A DNA stretch of 64,000 nt from Vombatus ursinus (GCF_900497805.2 NW_020954562.1:24953722-25017721), one strand, 5' to 3'. Counted from the stretch's first letter, positions 34,530-46,340 are shown. Numbers and translations are program-made. Notes: generated from the letters alone by a model not told the origin.

Positions 34530-35265
34530 CAAAAATATTTTCCTCAATTACATTTAAAGCAATTTTAACATTGGCTATTGTTTTTTAAGGTTTTGAGTAA
34601 CAAATTCCATCTCTCCTTCCCTTTCCTCTCACCTCTCTGAGAGGATAAGCAATCCTCTGATATGGGTTATGCATGTGCAATCATGTAAAACATTTCCATG
34701 TTAGTCATTTTGTGCAAGAAGGCTGAAACATAAAAAAGGAAGAAAGAGAAAAAAATAAAGAGAAAAATAGGATGCTTCAGTTTGCATTCTGAAGTCAGTT
34801 TTTTCACTGAAGTTGGATAGCATTTTTCATCATGTGCCCTTTGAGATTGTCTTGGGTCATTGAAATTGCTGAGAATAACTAATTGATGGTTCTTCATCAT
34901 ACAATATTACTGTTACTGTGTACAATGGCATAATGTTCTCCTGGCTCTGCTCACTTCACTTTGTATCAGTTCATGTAAGTCTTTTCAGGTTTTTCTGAAA
35001 TCATTCCCCTTGTCATTTCTTATAGCACAATAATATTTCATTATAATCATGTCACAACTTGTTCAGCCATTCCCCAATTGATGGGCATCCTCTTGATTTC
35101 CAACTCTTAGCCACCACAAAAAGAGCTGCTATGAATATTTTTTCTTTTACATATAGTTTCCTCCCACTTCTCTCTCTCTTTCTGATATAGACCTAGCAGT
35201 GGTATGTCTGGATCTAAGAGTATGCACAGTTTTATATTCCTTTGGGCATAGTCAATGTATTTTTT
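34530..35265 (-). mobile_element. L1 3' UTR
   Basis: Reverse-complement L1 3' end: 'ctctgatatgggttatgcat', 'tactgttactgtgtacaatg', ctggctctgctcacttcact, 'cattccccaattgatgggca' and 'tctaagagtatgcacagttt'. It breaks off before ORF2. Confidence 0.8.
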
Positions 35266-35409
35266 AATTAAGTTTTTGTTGATATCCTGATCAATATGCC
35301 ATAATAAATTCTAAAAGGAAATGGTATTGGATATTTCTGTCATAGGACTATATCTATGTTTCTTAAAGTTATAAAACAGAAGCCAACCTTGAGCCTTTAC
35401 TTACCTTTC

Positions 35410-35519
35410 TAATACTGCTGAAAGTGACTTCTGGGAGCACAGCCAACATGGCAGAGTAGAGGAAGCAATCCACCAAGCTGTCACAATATTCTCCTCCAAA
35501 AAACTTTAAAATACACCTC
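35410..35519 (+). repeat. left arm of a 110-bp inverted repeat
   Basis: It pairs with 39636-39745 without gaps, 100 of 110 positions identical (counted by eye). The outer 26 bases are perfect. The inner part is an L1/HAL1-like 5' head (CAGCCAACATGGCAGAGTAG). Confidence 0.9.
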
Positions 35520-35825
35520 AGATCGAATTCTGGAGTGACACAGCCAACAAAAGATCAGGGTGAGACATTTTCCCAGCTCAGGACAACTTAGAAGGTCAGA
35601 AGGAGAGATCTGTGACCCAGAACCCTGATGAAGGCAACACCAGAGATAAGATTTGATGGTGGTGACACCTGCAGCAGCAGCAGCTTCAGGAATTCTCAAG
35701 CTAGAGATGGCAAGGGGATCTGGCAACTGGTCAGAAAGATTGCAGAGGACACCTGCGCTAGCACTGATATTTGGCACATTCTATTTGGCAACTCTACTGC
35801 CTATAACCACTTCCAAGTCAAAGTC
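35427..35825 (+). mobile_element. L1/HAL1-type 5' UTR segment
   Basis: Head GGGAGCACAGCCAACATGG, then 'ctcctccaaaaaactttaaa' and 'gaattctggagtgacacagc', which parallel the 5' UTR of the HAL1 at 39323 ('ctcctccaaactcatgtaaa', gaattctagagcagcag). It is cut off by the LTR at 35826. It may belong with the L1 that resumes at 39746. Confidence 0.65.
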
Positions 35826-36393
35826 TGTTATAAGATTAGGCCTGGTGGTTTGGAGACCACCATGACAGTTTCCCCATGAAGGAAGTTGTAGTTTATAGAA
35901 TCTATACATGGATCCATTGTTATAAGATTAGGCCTGATGGTTTTGAGGTCATTATGACAGTTTTCCCTTAAGGAAGGCCATTAGCTTATGAAACATATTC
36001 ATGGAAAAATATTGACAATACTATTTTTCAAAGATTGGTACAGCTGTATCATCCAAATAATATTTGCCTGCCACCAGATTGTCTTCCCTGTGATAGCAAA
36101 CTCTCCAAAATATTTTCTCCCTGACCCCTCGTATACAATTTGACCAGCCCTAGAGAGGTAATCCAAAATCATAATATGAGAACCTCATTCTTAAAAGAGC
36201 ACTTTGTAGCACACCCTCCTCTCCAGTAGAAACCTCCCTGCTGGGGCACCCTATTTCTCCTCAGTGGACAGTGTCTCTGTTCTCTCTAATGCAGCACTGC
36301 CTTTACATAATTTATACTCCACTAATGTATATGCCTGAGTTACATGTCAGGTCCCATTTTCATCTTTCTTCTTTCCCCTCTTCCACATTTCTT

Positions 36394-39323
36394 TCTTTTC
36401 TTTTTTAACTTTTTTTTTGTCCATTAATTTATTCATTTTTAGTTTTCAACATTCACTTCCACAAGATTTTGAGTTCCAAATTTTCTCCCCATCTCATCCC
36501 TCCCCCAACCCCAAGACAGCGTGCATTCTGAATACCCTTTCTTCTAATCTGCCCTTCCTTCTATCCCCGCCCCCCATCTTATCCCCTTCCTCTTCTGTTT
36601 TCCTGTAGGGCAGGATAGATTTCTATACCCCATTGCCTGTATATCTTATTTCCCGGTTGCCTGTGAAAATAATTTTTAACATTTGTTTTTAAAACTTTGG
36701 ATTCCTTCACTTCCTCCCTCCCCACCCACTCTCATTGAGCAGGCAAGCAACTCGATACAGGTTATAGTTGTATAGTCATGCAAAATTCTTTCATAGTAAT
36801 CATGCTGTGGAAAACTATATTTCCCTTCATCCTATCCTGCCTCCCATTTATTCTATTCTCTCTTTTTATCCTGTCCCTCCTCAGAAGTGTTTGCTTCTGA
36901 TAACCCCCTCCCCCAATCTGCCCTCCCCTCTATCATTGCCCTGTTCCCTTATCCCCTTGTCCCCTATTTTCCTGTAGGGTAAGATAGCTTTCCATACCCA
37001 ATTGAGTGTGTATGTTATTCCCTCCTTAAGCCAAATCTGATGAGAATAAGATTCACTCATTCCCTCTTACCTCCCCCCATTTCCCCTCCACTGTAAAAGC
37101 CTTTTCTTGTCTGTTTTATGTGAGATAATTTACCCCATTCTACAACTCCCTTTCTCCTTCTCCCAGTATAATCCTCTCTTACCCCTTAATTTTATTTTTT
37201 AGATATCACCCCTTCAACTTCAACTCACCCTGTGCCCTCTATCTATCTATCTAACTATCTATCTATCTATCTATCTATCCATATATATTTTCCCCCTCCA
37301 ACTACCCTAATACTGACAGGTCTCATGAGTTACAAATATCATCTTTCCATGTAGGAATATAAACAGTTCAACCTTAGTAAGTCTCTTATGATTTCTCTTT
37401 CCTGTTTACCTCTTCATGATTCTCTTGAGTCTTCTATTTGAAAGTTGAATTTTCTATTCAGCTCCAGTCTTTTCATCAAGAATCCTTGAAAGTCCTCTAT
37501 TTCACTGAATGTCCATTTTTTCCCCTGAAGGATTATACTCAGTTTTGCTGGGTAGGTGATTCTTGGTTATAATCCTATCTCCTTTGCCCTCTGGAATATC
37601 ATACTCCAAGCCTTGCAGTGCCTTAATGTAGAAGCTGCTAAATCCTGTGTTATCCTGATTGTGTTTCCACAATAGTTGAATTGTTTCTTTCGGGTTGCTT
37701 GCAATATTTTCTCCTTGACCTGGGAACTCTCGAATTTGGCTACAATAACCCTAGGAGTTTTCCTTTGAGGACCTCTTTCAGGAGGTGATCAGTGGATTCT
37801 TTCAATTTCTATTTTGCCCTCTGGTTATAGAATATCAAGGCAGTTTTCCTTGATAATTTCTTGAAAGATGATATCTAGATTCTTTTTTTGATCATGGTTT
37901 TTGGATAGTTCAATAAATTTTAAATTATCTCTCCTGGATCTACTTGACAGATCAATTGTTTTTCCAATGAGATGTTTCACATTGTCTTCTATTTTTTCAT
38001 TCTTTTGGCTTTGTTTTACAATGTCTTGATTTCTCATGAAGTCACCAGCTTTCAGTTATTCTATTCTAATTTTTAAGGAATTATTTTCTTCAGTGAGCTT
38101 TTGGACTTCCTTTTCCATTTGGCCCATTCTGCTTTTTAAGGCATCCTTCTCCTCATTAGCTTTTGGGACCTCTTGCCATTTGGGTTAGGCTATTTTCTTC
38201 AGCCTTTTTTTGAGTCTCCTTTAGCAAGCTATTGACTTGTTTTTCATGATTTTCTTGTATCACTCTCATTTCTCTTCCCAGTTTTTCCTCTACTTCTCTT
38301 ACTTGCTTCTCAGAATGCTTTTTGAGCTCTTCCATGGCCTGGGACTGATTCACATTTTTCTTGGAGGCTTTGGATATAGGGGCTTTGTTGTCTTCTTTTG
38401 GTTGCATGTTTTGATCTTCCTTGTCACCAAAGAAAGATTCTGTGGTCTGACTTTTTTGTACAATTTGTTCATGATCTCAGCCAATTACTTGAGTTTTAAA
38501 TTCCCTGTTAAGGTAGGGGTCTGCTTCCAGTGTGGAGAATGTACTGTCCCAAGCTTTGGGGGTTTTGTGCAGCTATTTTCAGAGATACTTCTAGGGACCT
38601 ATACATTTTCAATTCTTCCAAGGTGTTATGATCAAGGGTGAGGTGTTTACTCCTTTCTTTGTGGTTTCTGAATGACCACAAGCACTGTTTTCTGCCTTGG
38701 AATTGTGAGGAGGATTCCCTCTCCACCAAGGCACAAGCTTCACCATGCCAGCACTCCTCTTTGCCCCAGGATTGCCACCCAGAACTGTGACCCAGATCCA
38801 AGCACAGGAAAAGCAAGAGAAACCTGCCTCAGCACCAGCAAAGAGATCCCTGCAATCCCCCTCTGATTAGCCACTTGATTCCCCTTCAGTCTGTGGGCCA
38901 GAAGCTCCAGAAGTACTCGCTGCCTGGGAGTTGCCCCAGGACTGGGGTTGGGATCAAGCTTCTCTCTCATCACAGTCACAGACTTTACCTACTGACCTTT
39001 TAAGTTGTCCTTGGCATTTGTGTTTTGAGAAGTCTGGAAACCACCAGAGCTGCCCATTATTCAGTCCTGTGAGGCCTACTCCAGGTTCACTGAGACCTGT
39101 TTTGCATGCATGCCCATGTTGAACTGTATTTCTCTCCTCACCCAGCATGATAGACCTTTCTAATCAACCATCCAGGTTGTCTTAGGCTGGAAATTTGTTT
39201 CACGCTCTCTTTTTGTAGGTTCTGCTGCTCTAGAATTCATTTAGAGCCATTTTTTACATGAGTTTGGAGGAGAGCTCAAGCAAGTCACTGCTTTTACTCC
39301 ACCATGTTGGCTCTGCCCCACCC
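36394..39323 (-). mobile_element. HAL1 (half-L1), apparently full length
   Basis: On minus: head GGGGCAGAGCCAACATGG, a 5' UTR of about 0.9 kb, a single ORF1-like reading region (about 38410-37420), then a pyrimidine-rich-complement 3' UTR ending in an A-run. No ORF2 is present; this ORF1-only layout is known for HAL1 elements, described in marsupials among others. Perfect 14-bp duplications, cttccacatttctt (36380-36393 and 39324-39337), show a single insertion into the LTR. A (CTAT)n array at 37238-37282 lies in its 3' UTR. Confidence 0.85.
37420..38407 (-). pseudogene. HAL1 ORF1 remnant
   Basis: The open parts read, first, a basic N-terminus plus coiled coil (38407-38156: QAMEELKKHSEKQVREVEEK ...). 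Then comes an RNA-binding part (38037-37825) with SRRDNLKFIEL and DIIFQEIIKEN, the counterpart of RRxNLRIIGxPE in L1 ORF1p. Several stops and frame changes separate them. ORF1p normally trimerises by the coiled coil and binds RNA; this copy could not. Confidence 0.8.
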
Positions 39324-39542
39324 CTTCCACATTTCTTGCAATAAAGCTTTGCATTGAACTGATTCCCAGTACCCAAAATCATTAAGGTGTAGTTTTCCCC
39401 AATGTCTCTGGTTGGTCCATGGTCCTTTCCTTACAATATAGGGTACCTGGACAAGGACTTAATCTACTAACAGCTATTCCTCATTGGGGCAGTATGACAC
39501 TGTGAGCCCAGTTATCGAAAGCAAGGATCAAGAAGGGAACAC

Positions 39543-39567
39543 TATGTCCACCAAGAAGGTGGACATA
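39543..39567. repeat. perfect 10-bp hairpin
   Basis: TATGTCCACC, loop AAGAA, GGTGGACATA. It lies between the LTR end and a TG/TA microsatellite (39567-39635). Function unknown, possibly chance. Confidence 0.6.
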
Positions 39568-39635
39568 TGTGTGTGTGTGTGTACATATAAATACACACAC
39601 ACATATATGTGAATATGTATGTATGTATATATAGA

Positions 39636-39745
39636 GAGGTGTATTTTAAAGTTGTTTGGAGGGGAATGTTGAGACAGCTTGGTGGCTAGCTTCCTCTACT
39701 CTGTCATGTTGACTATGCCCCCAGAAGTCACTTTCAGCAGTATTA
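39636..39745 (-). repeat. right arm of the 110-bp inverted repeat
   Basis: Reverse complement of 35410-35519 with 10 mismatches and no gaps. The perfect 26-base outer block is TAATACTGCTGAAAGTGACT plus TCTGGG. It directly abuts L1 5' UTR sequence at 39746. Confidence 0.9.
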
Positions 39746-39999
39746 AAAAGTTATGTATATGCAATCCCAAGGGACCAAGAGCCTTTCCTGAGAAAGGAGC
39801 AGAGCAAAGATCAGGAGAAAAGTGATTACAAGTCTCCCCAGATTATATCACCTTGAGAACACTGAAAACCTCCAAACCCTTGAAACTAACTCTAAAAAAA
39901 AAACCATTAAAAAACCCAAATCCTGGGGCAGAGCCCCTCCTTTGCACTGCCCACGCCAAGCTAGGAACAAAACCCAACTTTAACCTTAAGTTCAAAGTC

Positions 40000-40870
40000 A
40001 AGAAATAGGCATGAAAAATGAACAATAAACAACAACATAAAAGAACCTGAACATAAAAAATGGTGATAGGGAAGATCAACACACAACCTCAGAAGACCAT
40101 GAAGTCAAAACATCTACAAGCTAAGCCTCAAAGAAAAGTATGAATTAGACACAAGCCCAACAAGAATTCCTGGAAGAGCTAAAAAATTATTTTTAAAATC
40201 AAATAAGAGTAATAGAGGAAAAGAATAAACAAAAAAAATGAAAGCAAAGGAAGAAATTTATGAAAAGACAATTAACACCTTGATAAAAAAGGCAGAAAAG
40301 AAAAGATGTGAAAAATCTCATCAGAAAAAAATTGACATGGAAAATTGATTGAAGAGATAATTTTAAAAATTATGGGCAGGGAGCTGGGTGGTACAGTGGA
40401 TAGTGCACTGGCCCTGAAGTCAGGACGACCTGAGTTCAAATTCTGCTTCAGACCAAACACTTGACACTTACTAGTTGTGTGACCCTGGGCAAGTCACTTA
40501 ACCCCAGTTGCCTAAAAAAACAAACAAACAAACAAACAAACAAACAAAAAAAGAATTATTGGACTACCTATAAATAAAAGAAAAGAATATAAACATCATA
40601 TTTCAAGAAAATGTTGGAGTAAATGCCCCAAAATTCTAGAACCAGATGGTAAAATAGATATGGACAGAATCTGTCAGTCACAACTTGAAAGATATCCCAA
40701 AATGAATATTATAGTCAAATTTGAGAGCTCCCAGGTCAAAGAAATAATGCTTTAATCAACCAGAAAGAAACTATTCAAATATTGTGGAACCGAAGTTGAG
40801 ATCATACAAGATTTAGCAGCTACCGCAATAAAGGAGGAGAGGACAAAGTCCAGCGGCAAGAAATAGAAAG
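40000..40870 (+). pseudogene. L1 ORF1 remnant with SINE insertion
   Basis: A-rich coiled-coil coding remains (40140-40370). After the SINE comes the RNA-binding part: 'agaattattggactacctat' (IIGLP), 'ttctagaaccagatggtaaa', 'gaaagatatcccaaaatgaa', 'atttgagagctcccaggtca'. It is not open. Confidence 0.7.
40379..40550 (+). mobile_element. CORE-SINE without RTE tail, in L1 ORF1
   Basis: Head 'gggagctgggtggtacagtg', CORE 'gttgtgtgaccctgggcaag', tail of caaa repeats. Imperfect flanking repeats aaaattatgg and agaattattgg are consistent with a target duplication. Confidence 0.85.
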
Positions 40871-40879
40871 AAAAACTCC

Positions 40880-41540
40880 ATTTAAAGTGGTTGCACAGAC
40901 AATACAAAATACTTGGGAATGTACTTGATGAGACAAATCCAGGGGCTCTGCAAAAACAATTACAAAACATTTTTCACATCAATAAAGACAGAGCTAAACA
41001 TTTGAAGAAATATTCATTGTTCATGGGTTGGCCAAGCCAATATAATAAAAATGGCAAGTCTGCCTTAGTGAATGTATTTATTCAGTGCCATACCAATCAA
41101 ATTGCCAAAGAATTATCTTCCAGGACTAGAAAAAATGTAATAAATGCAAAAATAATAAAAAATGTATCTGGAAGACCAAAAGATCAAGGATATCAAGGGA
41201 ATTGATGGAAAAAAATGAAAAAATCATAACCTAGCAGTACGAGATTCCAAACTATACTACAAAGTGGCAATCATGAAAAAAAAAATCTTTTACTGGCTAA
41301 GAAATAGAGCTGTGGATCAGTAGACTAGATTAGGTACACAATACACAGCAGTAGCCTAGTGTTTGATAAATTCAAAGATTCAAGAGTTTCAGTCAAGAAC
41401 TCACCATTTGACATTGGGAAAACTGAAAAGCAGTTTGGCAGAAATTAATCATAGACCAGCACCTCCTATGAAGATAAGTTCAAAATGGATAAATGATTTA
41501 GACACAAAGGGTGATATCATAAGTAAATTCAGAGATTATT
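40880..41540 (+). pseudogene. L1 ORF2 C-terminal remnant
   Basis: The segment translates, across frames, to KYLG..., then NNYKT, CSWVGQANIIKMA, 'SAIPIKLPK' and VRDSKLYYKVAI, the thumb/C-terminal end of L1 ORF2p (family: KYLGI, LPKAIY, IPIKIP, PDFKLYYKA). One frame is open from 40891 to 41205 but is not the ORF2 frame throughout. Confidence 0.75.
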
Positions 41541-42439
41541 AAAAAAAAACTTACCTGTCAGATCTATGTATAAGGGAAGAGTTTATGAACAAATAAAAGA
41601 TACAGAATATCACAGGAAGTAAAATGGATAATTTTGATGACATGAAATTTAAAAAAGGTTTACACAAATAAAATTAAGAAAAAAACAAAATTAGAAAGAA
41701 AGCAGGAAACTGGGACAAATAATTTATGGCAAGTTTCTCTGATGAAGGCATCATTTCACATATATATATATATGTATATATATACACACACACATAGGGG
41801 ACTGAGCCAAATTTATTAAAATAAGTAAAACAGTCCTATTGATAAGTGATCAAATGATATGAATGGGTAGTTTTCAAAAGAAGAAATCAAATCTTTCAAA
41901 AGTCCCACAAAAAATGTCTTAAATCACTATTGATTACAGAAATAAAAATTAAAACAACTCTGAGATACCACCTCACACCTATCAAATTAGCTAACAAGGT
42001 AGAAAAGGAAGATGACAAATGCTGGAGAGGATGTGGAAAAGCAAGGACTCTGATGCACTAGTGGTGGAATTGTGAACTTCTTCAACCATTCTGGAGAATA
42101 ATTTGGAACTACACCCAAAAGTCCATACAACTTTGTCTACTCTTTCACTTAGCAATATTATTATTAAGTTTTTAACCCAAGAAGATAAAAGAAAAGGGGA
42201 AAGTATTTTAACAAAAATTTTTGCAGCAGTTCTATTTGTGGTGGCAAAGAATTGGAAATTGAGTGGACACCCACCAATTAGGGGATGACTGAACAAGTTT
42301 TGGTATATGATTGTGATAGAATACAAGTATGCTATAAGAAATGGTAAGCAGTATTTTTTCAGAAAATCCTGAGAAATCTTCAATGAACAAAGTGAAGTGA
42401 GCAGAACCAGGAGAACATTGTACATAATAACTGGTTGTT

Positions 42440-42550
42440 GTTCTTTATTCTTGAAGAAGATCAAAGTGATATCACTATATTATATAAAATACAACAAGTC
42501 ATCATCTCTACACATTGACAAACCAGAATTGGGAAGTCCTGAGTTTCAAA
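42440..42550 (+). mobile_element. head of an RTE-associated marsupial repeat
   Basis: 'tggttgttgttctttattct', then tgaagaagatcaaagtgatatc, a variant of the head at 9794 and 21546 (ttgttgttg..ttcgttct.gaagagga). Confidence 0.45.
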
Positions 42551-42955
42551 TTTTGGCCAAACAATATAATGATTAAAGTGCACTTCAGTTAATGTTAATT
42601 AGTACAGTAAAACCAATGGCAAGCTGGGATTTAATATCACATTAAAAAATTAAAGGCATGTGCTATAAAAACATATCAGTTATCTGTCAAAATAAAAGGC
42701 CATGATAGATATAAAATAGAACTCACCTTTAGTAAAATTATCCATTAATTTAAGATGAAGGTGGAAAAAATCAGAGTGGTCATTTTACTAGATATGTAGC
42801 TGCAATGTCTTTCATACAGTTTGGATTTTAGTAATTTTTCTCTTTAATCAGTAGCTACTTTGGTGACATCCATGTCAAAGTATGGCTTTAGCATCTGTCT
42901 CAATCTAAAGCATAGTAATTTGTTAATCAGCATAAATCAAGTAAACCTTAGTTTA
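42551..42955. other. no gene or repeat recognised
   Basis: AT-rich unassigned sequence between two L1 pieces. Confidence 0.45.
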
Positions 42956-42959
42956 AAAT

Positions 42960-43375
42960 TTACATTTAATGTATATGGATGTAATAGAATACTTTTTTCT
43001 TGTTGTAAGAAATTATGAAAAAGATTATTTAAAAGAAACTGGGTCAGAATTCTAAGAAGTTATGCAGAGTGAAGTAAGCAGAACTAAGAGAACAATTTGT
43101 ACTATAATATTATTAAAAACAAATCAGTGACCACTCATGATTACAGAAGATCAGTATTGAAGCCTGTTGAATACCTCAAGATATAGGATGAAATGTACAT
43201 TTCTTGATGTAGTCAATGTAGCAATTTGTTTTGCTTGTCTATATTTTTACAATAATTTTTTTTTCCTTTCCTTTCCTTTTTTTCTTTCTTTTTCCTTTTT
43301 TTCCAGTCACTGGTGAGGGATGGGAAGGAGGGAAAAAAATGAATACCTATTTATCATAAATTTTAAATTTGGCCT
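42960..43375 (+). mobile_element. L1 3' UTR, older copy
   Basis: 'ggatgtaatagaatactttt', 'gcagagtgaagtaagcagaa', ctaagagaacaatttgtact and the T-rich then GGAAGGAGGG terminal block match the L1 3' end. Confidence 0.7.
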
Positions 43376-44400
43376 TGAACTCTGATTCTTTAACTGCACA
43401 CAAAAAAATCAGTATCTTTTTCATTGTTGTTGTTGTTGTTTTGATTGTTTTGTTTTAACTTCTGCAGAAGCTAATAATTCCACAACAGATAATTTGCACC
43501 ATCTGAAGATCCATATAACACATCTATGGAATAATAGAGGCATAACTGTAGATATTTTCATGTCAGTCAAAAAGAGCTGATACAAGGGAAGGTACAGACG
43601 ATAGTCTGTTAATGTGTGAGGTCACATGGGAGAGGGCATGATCAGGCCTTCCCAGGAAGCTTTGTCCTATGGAACAAGAACCCTACCCTGTAGTTGATAA
43701 GACTCTGCATGTAAGCTGCCTGTAGAAGATTATGCTTAATGGTGATGTTTTCTGGAGGAGAATCATGAAGTCAGGAAGCATGCAACCCTCTCAACCCCAT
43801 GTTGTTGTTCTGGGGCAAAGTTCTGTTTACTTCATTTTAATTATAACTCTGGAATGGAGGTATGAATGCACTAAATATATTGCTTTGGTTGATAAATAGT
43901 GGAATAGGTGAGAAATAACTCAGAAAATCTGGTTCTTACCATCACTAAAGAGAAAGGTGGGACAGAAGACAAGTAATGGGCTGTAGGTGCAGAATAAGAA
44001 ATATTTTTAGATATATGCACACAAATATACAGGAGGCAAATGGTCATCACATGACTTAGTAGAAAAGGACAGAGCCTTGAAGAGTGGAGGTTTTGAGAAA
44101 AGGAAGGAAAGAATTTTCAATACCAGTAAATGCTACAACTGGCCCACACCATATTTCCAGGATAACAGACCCCAGACCACCATACCAGGGTCCCTTCAAC
44201 ATGTCAGCCCTCTCCCAGAATAGCTTTCCTCTTCCTCACCCCCCACCACATAGACTTTTCTCATTTTTGCTTTAATATTTTGGCTAAGTTTATTCTCCTT
44301 TAGTACATATATCTCCTAGAGGGCAGAGTGTATTTTCTTTTTGTCTTTCTGTTCCAGACTCTAGCATAGTGACTGGCATAGGGCAGAGATTTTGACATGG
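43376..44400. other. no gene; unassigned with an L2 tail
   Basis: (GTT)n at 43424-43441. 44285-44395 is an L2 3' end (cctagagggcagagtgtatt, 'agcatagtgactggcatagg'). The rest is unassigned. Confidence 0.45.
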
Positions 44401-44404
44401 TTGT

Positions 44405-46340
44405 CTAGGAGGTGGAGTCAACATGTGTGAGTGGGAGGAAGCAAGCATTTTTGCCTAGCTTACTCAAAGCATCTTTGTCACAACAATCTAGGAAATGTGC
44501 CAGACTGCATACTGAATGGGAGAGCCAAAAAAAAAAAAAAAAAGCCACAGTGCGATTTCTCTAGCACAGGAGGCAGCTTAAGGGACAGAAATGTCTAAGG
44601 ACACTGGGCAAGGGCTGACCAGGAACATTCATGAAGGCAGTAGAGGCAGAGAATATTACAGCACCCAGGGACAGAAAGGAGGACAAAAGAGAGAGCTAGG
44701 ACAGGAAACATGAGGCAGAAAGAGATCCAAAGGGACCCATGAAGTAGCACTGGGTGTAGGGATGGATGTTATCTGGCAGCTCTGTCTTCCATTATCCTGT
44801 TCTGGATTATAGAGCCAGGCAGAAAAAAGTGGTAGCAAGTGAGCAGGACCCTAGCTAAATACTGGGCAAGGAACAAATTCTGGAAACTTAGCTGTGTGGC
44901 TCTAAGCCCAGGAGCAGAGACTAAGTTCTTGTCTTTATCCTAGCCTGTAAGCTTACAGTGGAAGAACCAGTACCAGATCAAATGGAAGCCAACACTTCAA
45001 TTGCTCTGAAGCTTCAAAATCTCCCAGAGAGCTAACAATAACTGAGTACAATAATGGGCTACTGAAATTAAACAATACAGAAACCACTAGAACCAAACTT
45101 GCATAGCTCAGACCAGGAAGGAAGTAAACAGAACTTTTCTAAGACCACACCACTTTAGGAGCACTGAAGCCTCCAGACTCAGCTGTGAAAGCATCAGAAA
45201 GACATAAAATGGCAGAAATTCAGCTCCCCCCCACCCTTAGAAATGTTCAGAGAACAGCACTAACATAAAGTGCAAAATCAAGAAATAGTTGGGAGTAATT
45301 AGAAAAAAAAAGGAACCCAACCACAAAGATCTACTGTGATGAGAAGGAATCTCTGAGCACAGATACAGAAGACAATGACTTGAAAACATCTGCAAGCAAA
45401 ACCATAAAGAAAAAGGCAGATTAATTGGACACAAGCCCAATAAGAATACTTAAATAAATTAGAGAAAGTTTTTTAAGTAAATTATTATTGTAAGATTAAA
45501 TGAGAACAATAGAAGGAAAATGGAAAAGGAAATGAAAACTGGGGAACAAAGATATGAAATGAAAATTCTCAACTTGATAAAGGAGATTACAAAACATTGC
45601 TCAATAAAATAATCTTTTGAAAATTGGTCAAGTTGAAGCTAACGACTCCTTGAGACATCAAGAATTGATTTTTTTAAAAGACTGAAAAACATAAGAAAAT
45701 GTAAAATATCTCATAGGAAAATTAACTAACCTGAACAATAGATTAGAGAGAGCTAATTTAAGAAGCACCGGACTAACTGAAAGTCATGAACAATAAATAA
45801 CAATGAAAAATAAAGAGCCTACACAATATGTTTAAAGAAATCATAAAAGAAAATAGAACCAGAGGGCAAAATAGAAAGAATTCATTAGTCATCTCCTGAA
45901 ACCCCAAAATAAAAGCAACTAGAAATATTTTAGCCAATAATCAGAACTCCCAGATCAAGGAAAAAATATTTCAAGTATCGATAAAGAGAAAAATCAGGTA
46001 CTATAAGGATAACACAAGATTTAATAGCCATCACTATTATAAAGAAACAGAGCTTGGAATATGACATTTCAGAAGGCAAACCATTACAACCAAGAATAAC
46101 TTAACCAGCAAAACTGAGTATAATTCTTTGGGGGTAGAGGGAATCAAATAGAGGACTTTCAAGCATTCCTGGTGAAAAGTAGAAAAGTTGATATTCAAAC
46201 ACAGGACTCAAGAGAAATATATAAAAGTAAACATGGGTAACTGTTTTCATTCTTATATGGTGAAATGATGCATGTAATCCCTCACCTCAGAAGTTTATCA
46301 TGCCCAGAGGTTATAGAGGAAGTTAAGTAGACAAACCTCC
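44405..46340 (+). mobile_element. HAL1-like element, older copy
   Basis: Diverged head (ctaggaggtggagtcaacatg), 5' UTR to about 45340, then ORF1-like sequence: coiled-coil part 45420-45640 and RNA-binding part with 'atagaaccagagggcaaaat', 'cagaactcccagatcaagga', 'gctt ggaatatgacattt', 'cagcaaaactgagtataatt'. A short 3' UTR follows ('caagagaaatatataaaag', catgggtaactgttttcat). There is no ORF2 and no intact frame. Confidence 0.7.

Larger units (their letters stand above)
35826..39435 (+). mobile_element. solitary LTR fossil, split by a HAL1
   Basis: About 670 bp when the HAL1 is set aside. It begins TG, ends CA, and carries AATAAA at 39340-39345 about 90 bases from the end, as in a U3-R-U5 layout. 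The first 92 bases are tandemly repeated (35826-35917 and 35918-36009, diverged). No second LTR or internal region is seen, so it appears to be a solitary, old copy. The family is unknown, and flanking short duplications were not found. Confidence 0.5.
39746..42440 (+). mobile_element. L1 with most of ORF2 missing
   Basis: 5' UTR part (39746 to about 40000, 'cagattatatcaccttgaga'), ORF1 region (about 40000-40870) carrying a SINE, then a jump to the C-terminal part of ORF2 (about 40880-41540) and a 3' UTR ('ctgagataccacctcacacc', 'gaacattgtacataataact'). A full L1 would have about 3 kb more ORF2 in between. It has many stops. Confidence 0.8.

Noticed and set aside
38237-38641. 134-codon plus-strand frame and its relative at 55486-55734
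   Set aside because: Both are antisense to the coiled-coil part of HAL1 ORF1 and are similar only because the elements are related.
35410-39745. Reading the inverted repeats as the ends of a DNA transposon
   Set aside because: No matching target-site duplication flanks the arms, no transposase is present, and most of each arm is an L1 5' head; kept only as an unexplained composite.
41991-42464. 157-codon open frame on the minus strand, the longest in the window
   Set aside because: It is antisense to the 3' UTR of the L1 at 39746-42440, and similar antisense frames recur in other L1 3' UTR copies.
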